64,000 nt of DNA from Arbacia lixula (lineage: Eukaryota > Echinodermata > Echinoidea > Arbacioida > Arbaciidae): contig OZ022583.1 of assembly GCA_963669155.1 (NCBI GenBank), positions 1,952,025 to 2,016,024 on the forward strand, in the 5' to 3' direction. The notes under the pieces were generated by a model. It had not been told where the DNA came from, searched no databases, and worked only from the letters and a program-made list of their open reading frames with translations. Positions 62,191 to 64,000 of this stretch are shown here, piece after piece; the stretch's first letter is position 1, and each line of letters begins with the position of its first letter. Position numbers and translations under genes: made by a program.

Positions 62191-63726
62191 CTGGGGACCC
62201 CCCTTCCACTACCTGAATCGAGAACGCGTTGAAAGGAGGCGGGGGGGGGGGGGGGGGGGTGGGGGAGTGCCGTCTTCATGAACAACCTGCAGCACCCTGT
62301 ACGCAAGACTTGGGACATGGGCTAAGCTTCAATGTGACGTCATCGTCATGGAGCTGCACGCCATCCACGTCCACAGATCTAAACCACCCTATTGATTCAT
62401 AGTCCCAGACCACGTGCCGTATGCACTGATCTCTCCGTGACCGTATAAGTGACTGGATACAACATTGGGTATGGGTATATCAGGGGTGGTATTCTGAAAG
62501 AAACTCGAGTCCCAAACTGTGTGACGTAAGTCAGTTGGTAGTCTGAAAACGGTGCAAACAGGCTAATCACAGCAAAAAGATACAGGGGAAATAATGAAAG
62601 AAAAAACACCATATCAAATTCATGTAAATAAATTGAGCATAAACAAAAAGTTATGCAATAATACAAATAAATTTAGTCAAAACCTTCCACTCTTCTCATT
62701 GAAGCCCTATATACAATCCCGTCTTGCTATTCATTCTTTCTTTTTTTGTTTGATTTTGGCTAAAAGTTGGATATAAAAAATCTGTTCGAAAATAGTGCAT
62801 AAATCAATCAACTGAAAATGGAAATAACACCTCATAACATATATATTTTTTTATAATACATGCCAACGACGCCTTAAAATGTAAATAACAAGTATCACCA
62901 TAAAAAGCAAAGAACAAACACATGAAGTGGATAAGAATAAGCGCCCGAATTACCCTCTGTTAAAAACTAATCTAAATCTCCGTTACATCTACAGTAATTA
63001 CATTGCGAACATAACATGTAGATTGTTTTACTCTGACCTCTTATAGCAATGTTTAGTTCATTCATCGTGGTGATCCTATCAGATTTGATCAGATCTTGAT
63101 ATCTATTGTGACACACGTGTGGATTATAGGCAACCGTTTAACGGTTCCAAAATGTTCTACCTTGAATAAGATGACTTATTGTAAATCTGGATCATGGCAT
63201 TAGTTCGCAACAAAGCACGACATATTGCGTTTAACCGTACTTCCTAATCGTGGTGGTTGGGTTCCACCTTGGACAAGAACAACACATTGCGCTGTACGAA
63301 GACACCCAATCGTCCCAGCACGTATCAACCCCCATCGCCTCGTATCCAAACGTGACATTTCAGAGAATTCCACCATCAGCTTCGAATGGCCAATCATGGC
63401 GTTCGTCCGGATCAGAGAATGATGGGAACTTTGTATTTTCTATACTCACGCCCTTTTAAAGCATATATTACATTCTACCCAGTAGCACCAAGTAAAATAT
63501 TACAATCCATTCAGCCTACATAGTTCAGGTATGCACGTTCTAAATATTTTTAAGGCCACCGCGTACGACATTACTTTGCCACGATTGTGCAGGGCCTACG
63601 ACTGAAAATGTGACGTCACCTTCTTGCACGTGTGACTGATCATATCGTGTCGTATGCGCTGGTATATGCTGTCTTAATAAGGTCGGGAATTAGACAACGC
63701 TGATGGCGCCAAGGCAGTACGTCTGG
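62191..63726. other. Convergent intergenic region, no gene recognised
   Basis: A 19-G run lies at 62,241-62,259. The rest is AT-rich with short frames only. It probably includes the 3' UTR of the minus-strand SLC5 paralog. Confidence 0.4.
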
Positions 63727-63825
63727 TTAGATTTCTTGCGTCAGTTCCACGAATCCTTCCCTGTCGTGCCTCTTACCTTCCATTGTCATACCATCTCTCA
63801 CTGGGCTTAGTTTGTGTCCATTCTC
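63727..63825 (-). CDS. Terminal exon of a second SLC5 transporter gene (paralog)
   Basis: On the minus strand a TTTTTCAG acceptor is followed by 32 codons and TAA: starts ENGHKLSPVRDGMTMEGKRH and ends LTQEI. It lines up with exon 15 of the plus-strand gene (LSP-R--MT-E--RHD-E ... EI-stop), has the same phase 0 and the same place for the stop. The rest of this gene must lie right of the window. It is tail-to-tail with the complete SLC5 gene, suggesting an inverted tandem duplication. Confidence 0.8.
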   Translation of the reverse strand, partial: ENGHKLSPVRDGMTMEGKRHDREGFVELTQEI

Positions 63826-63954
63826 CTGAAAAACAACAACAAGGGAAATATAACAATTACCTGAAACAAATGCGGAACAGAATGGGAATCATTCTGTCAG
63901 ACATGTCAGAGAGCAGCAATTTTACATGAAGCTACACTGTACATTACTAATACA

Positions 63955-63955
63955 T

Positions 63956-64000
<45 letters not shown>
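63955..64000. repeat. (CT)n microsatellite running off the right edge
   Basis: TCTCTC run with one TTT interruption; if the paralog assignment is right it lies in the last intron of that gene. Confidence 0.95.

Noticed and set aside
63200-63459. Overlapping 65-69 codon frames near the right end
   Set aside because: Open on both strands with no domain, no splice support and no similarity to SLC5.

Overview
The window is eukaryotic. It has spliced genes with GT-AG introns of 100 bp to 10 kb, many dispersed and tandem repeats, and several transposon types. The repeats (palindromic MITEs, TGACCT-rich arrays, CR1- and L1/Tx1-like LINEs) and the protein similarity to animal HFM1 and SLC5 genes point to a marine invertebrate deuterostome. 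A sea urchin or other echinoderm is my best guess; this is inference, not proof.

Layout. (1) 1-23,775, minus strand: HFM1/MER3, the meiotic DNA helicase. I can place 23 exons that join in one continuous frame of 933 codons, from the probable start codon to a Sec63-region exon at 1,452. The C-terminal exons lie beyond the left edge. Its introns hold a 128-bp satellite, a 4.6-kb foldback-like element, a TIR element and a tRNA-like sequence. There are also three independent partial exon duplications; the most striking is eight tandem 114-bp units, each able to encode an in-frame 22-codon mini-exon. (2) 23,776-32,685: divergent intergenic region with a decayed CR1-like LINE, a MITE nested in that LINE, and a 30-bp perfect inverted repeat upstream of the next gene. 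(3) 32,686-60,088, plus strand: a complete 15-exon SLC5 sodium:solute symporter gene of the SLC5A8/SLC5A12 (monocarboxylate) type, 634 codons plus stop. Its intron 8 carries an antisense L1/Tx1-type LINE with intact ORF1 and a 1,260-residue ORF2. These are separated by an unusual 2.8-kb repeat-filled spacer. Intron 1 carries a long palindromic element. (4) 60,089-64,000: 3' flank with a 67-bp near-perfect palindrome and a MITE. At the right edge is the terminal exon of a second, minus-strand SLC5 gene, tail-to-tail with the first.

The two recognised gene families have no known functional link: HFM1 acts in meiotic crossover formation, and SLC5 proteins are plasma-membrane sodium-coupled carriers. 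All exon borders were read by eye from splice consensus, phase continuity and family similarity. No alignment or transcript data were available.
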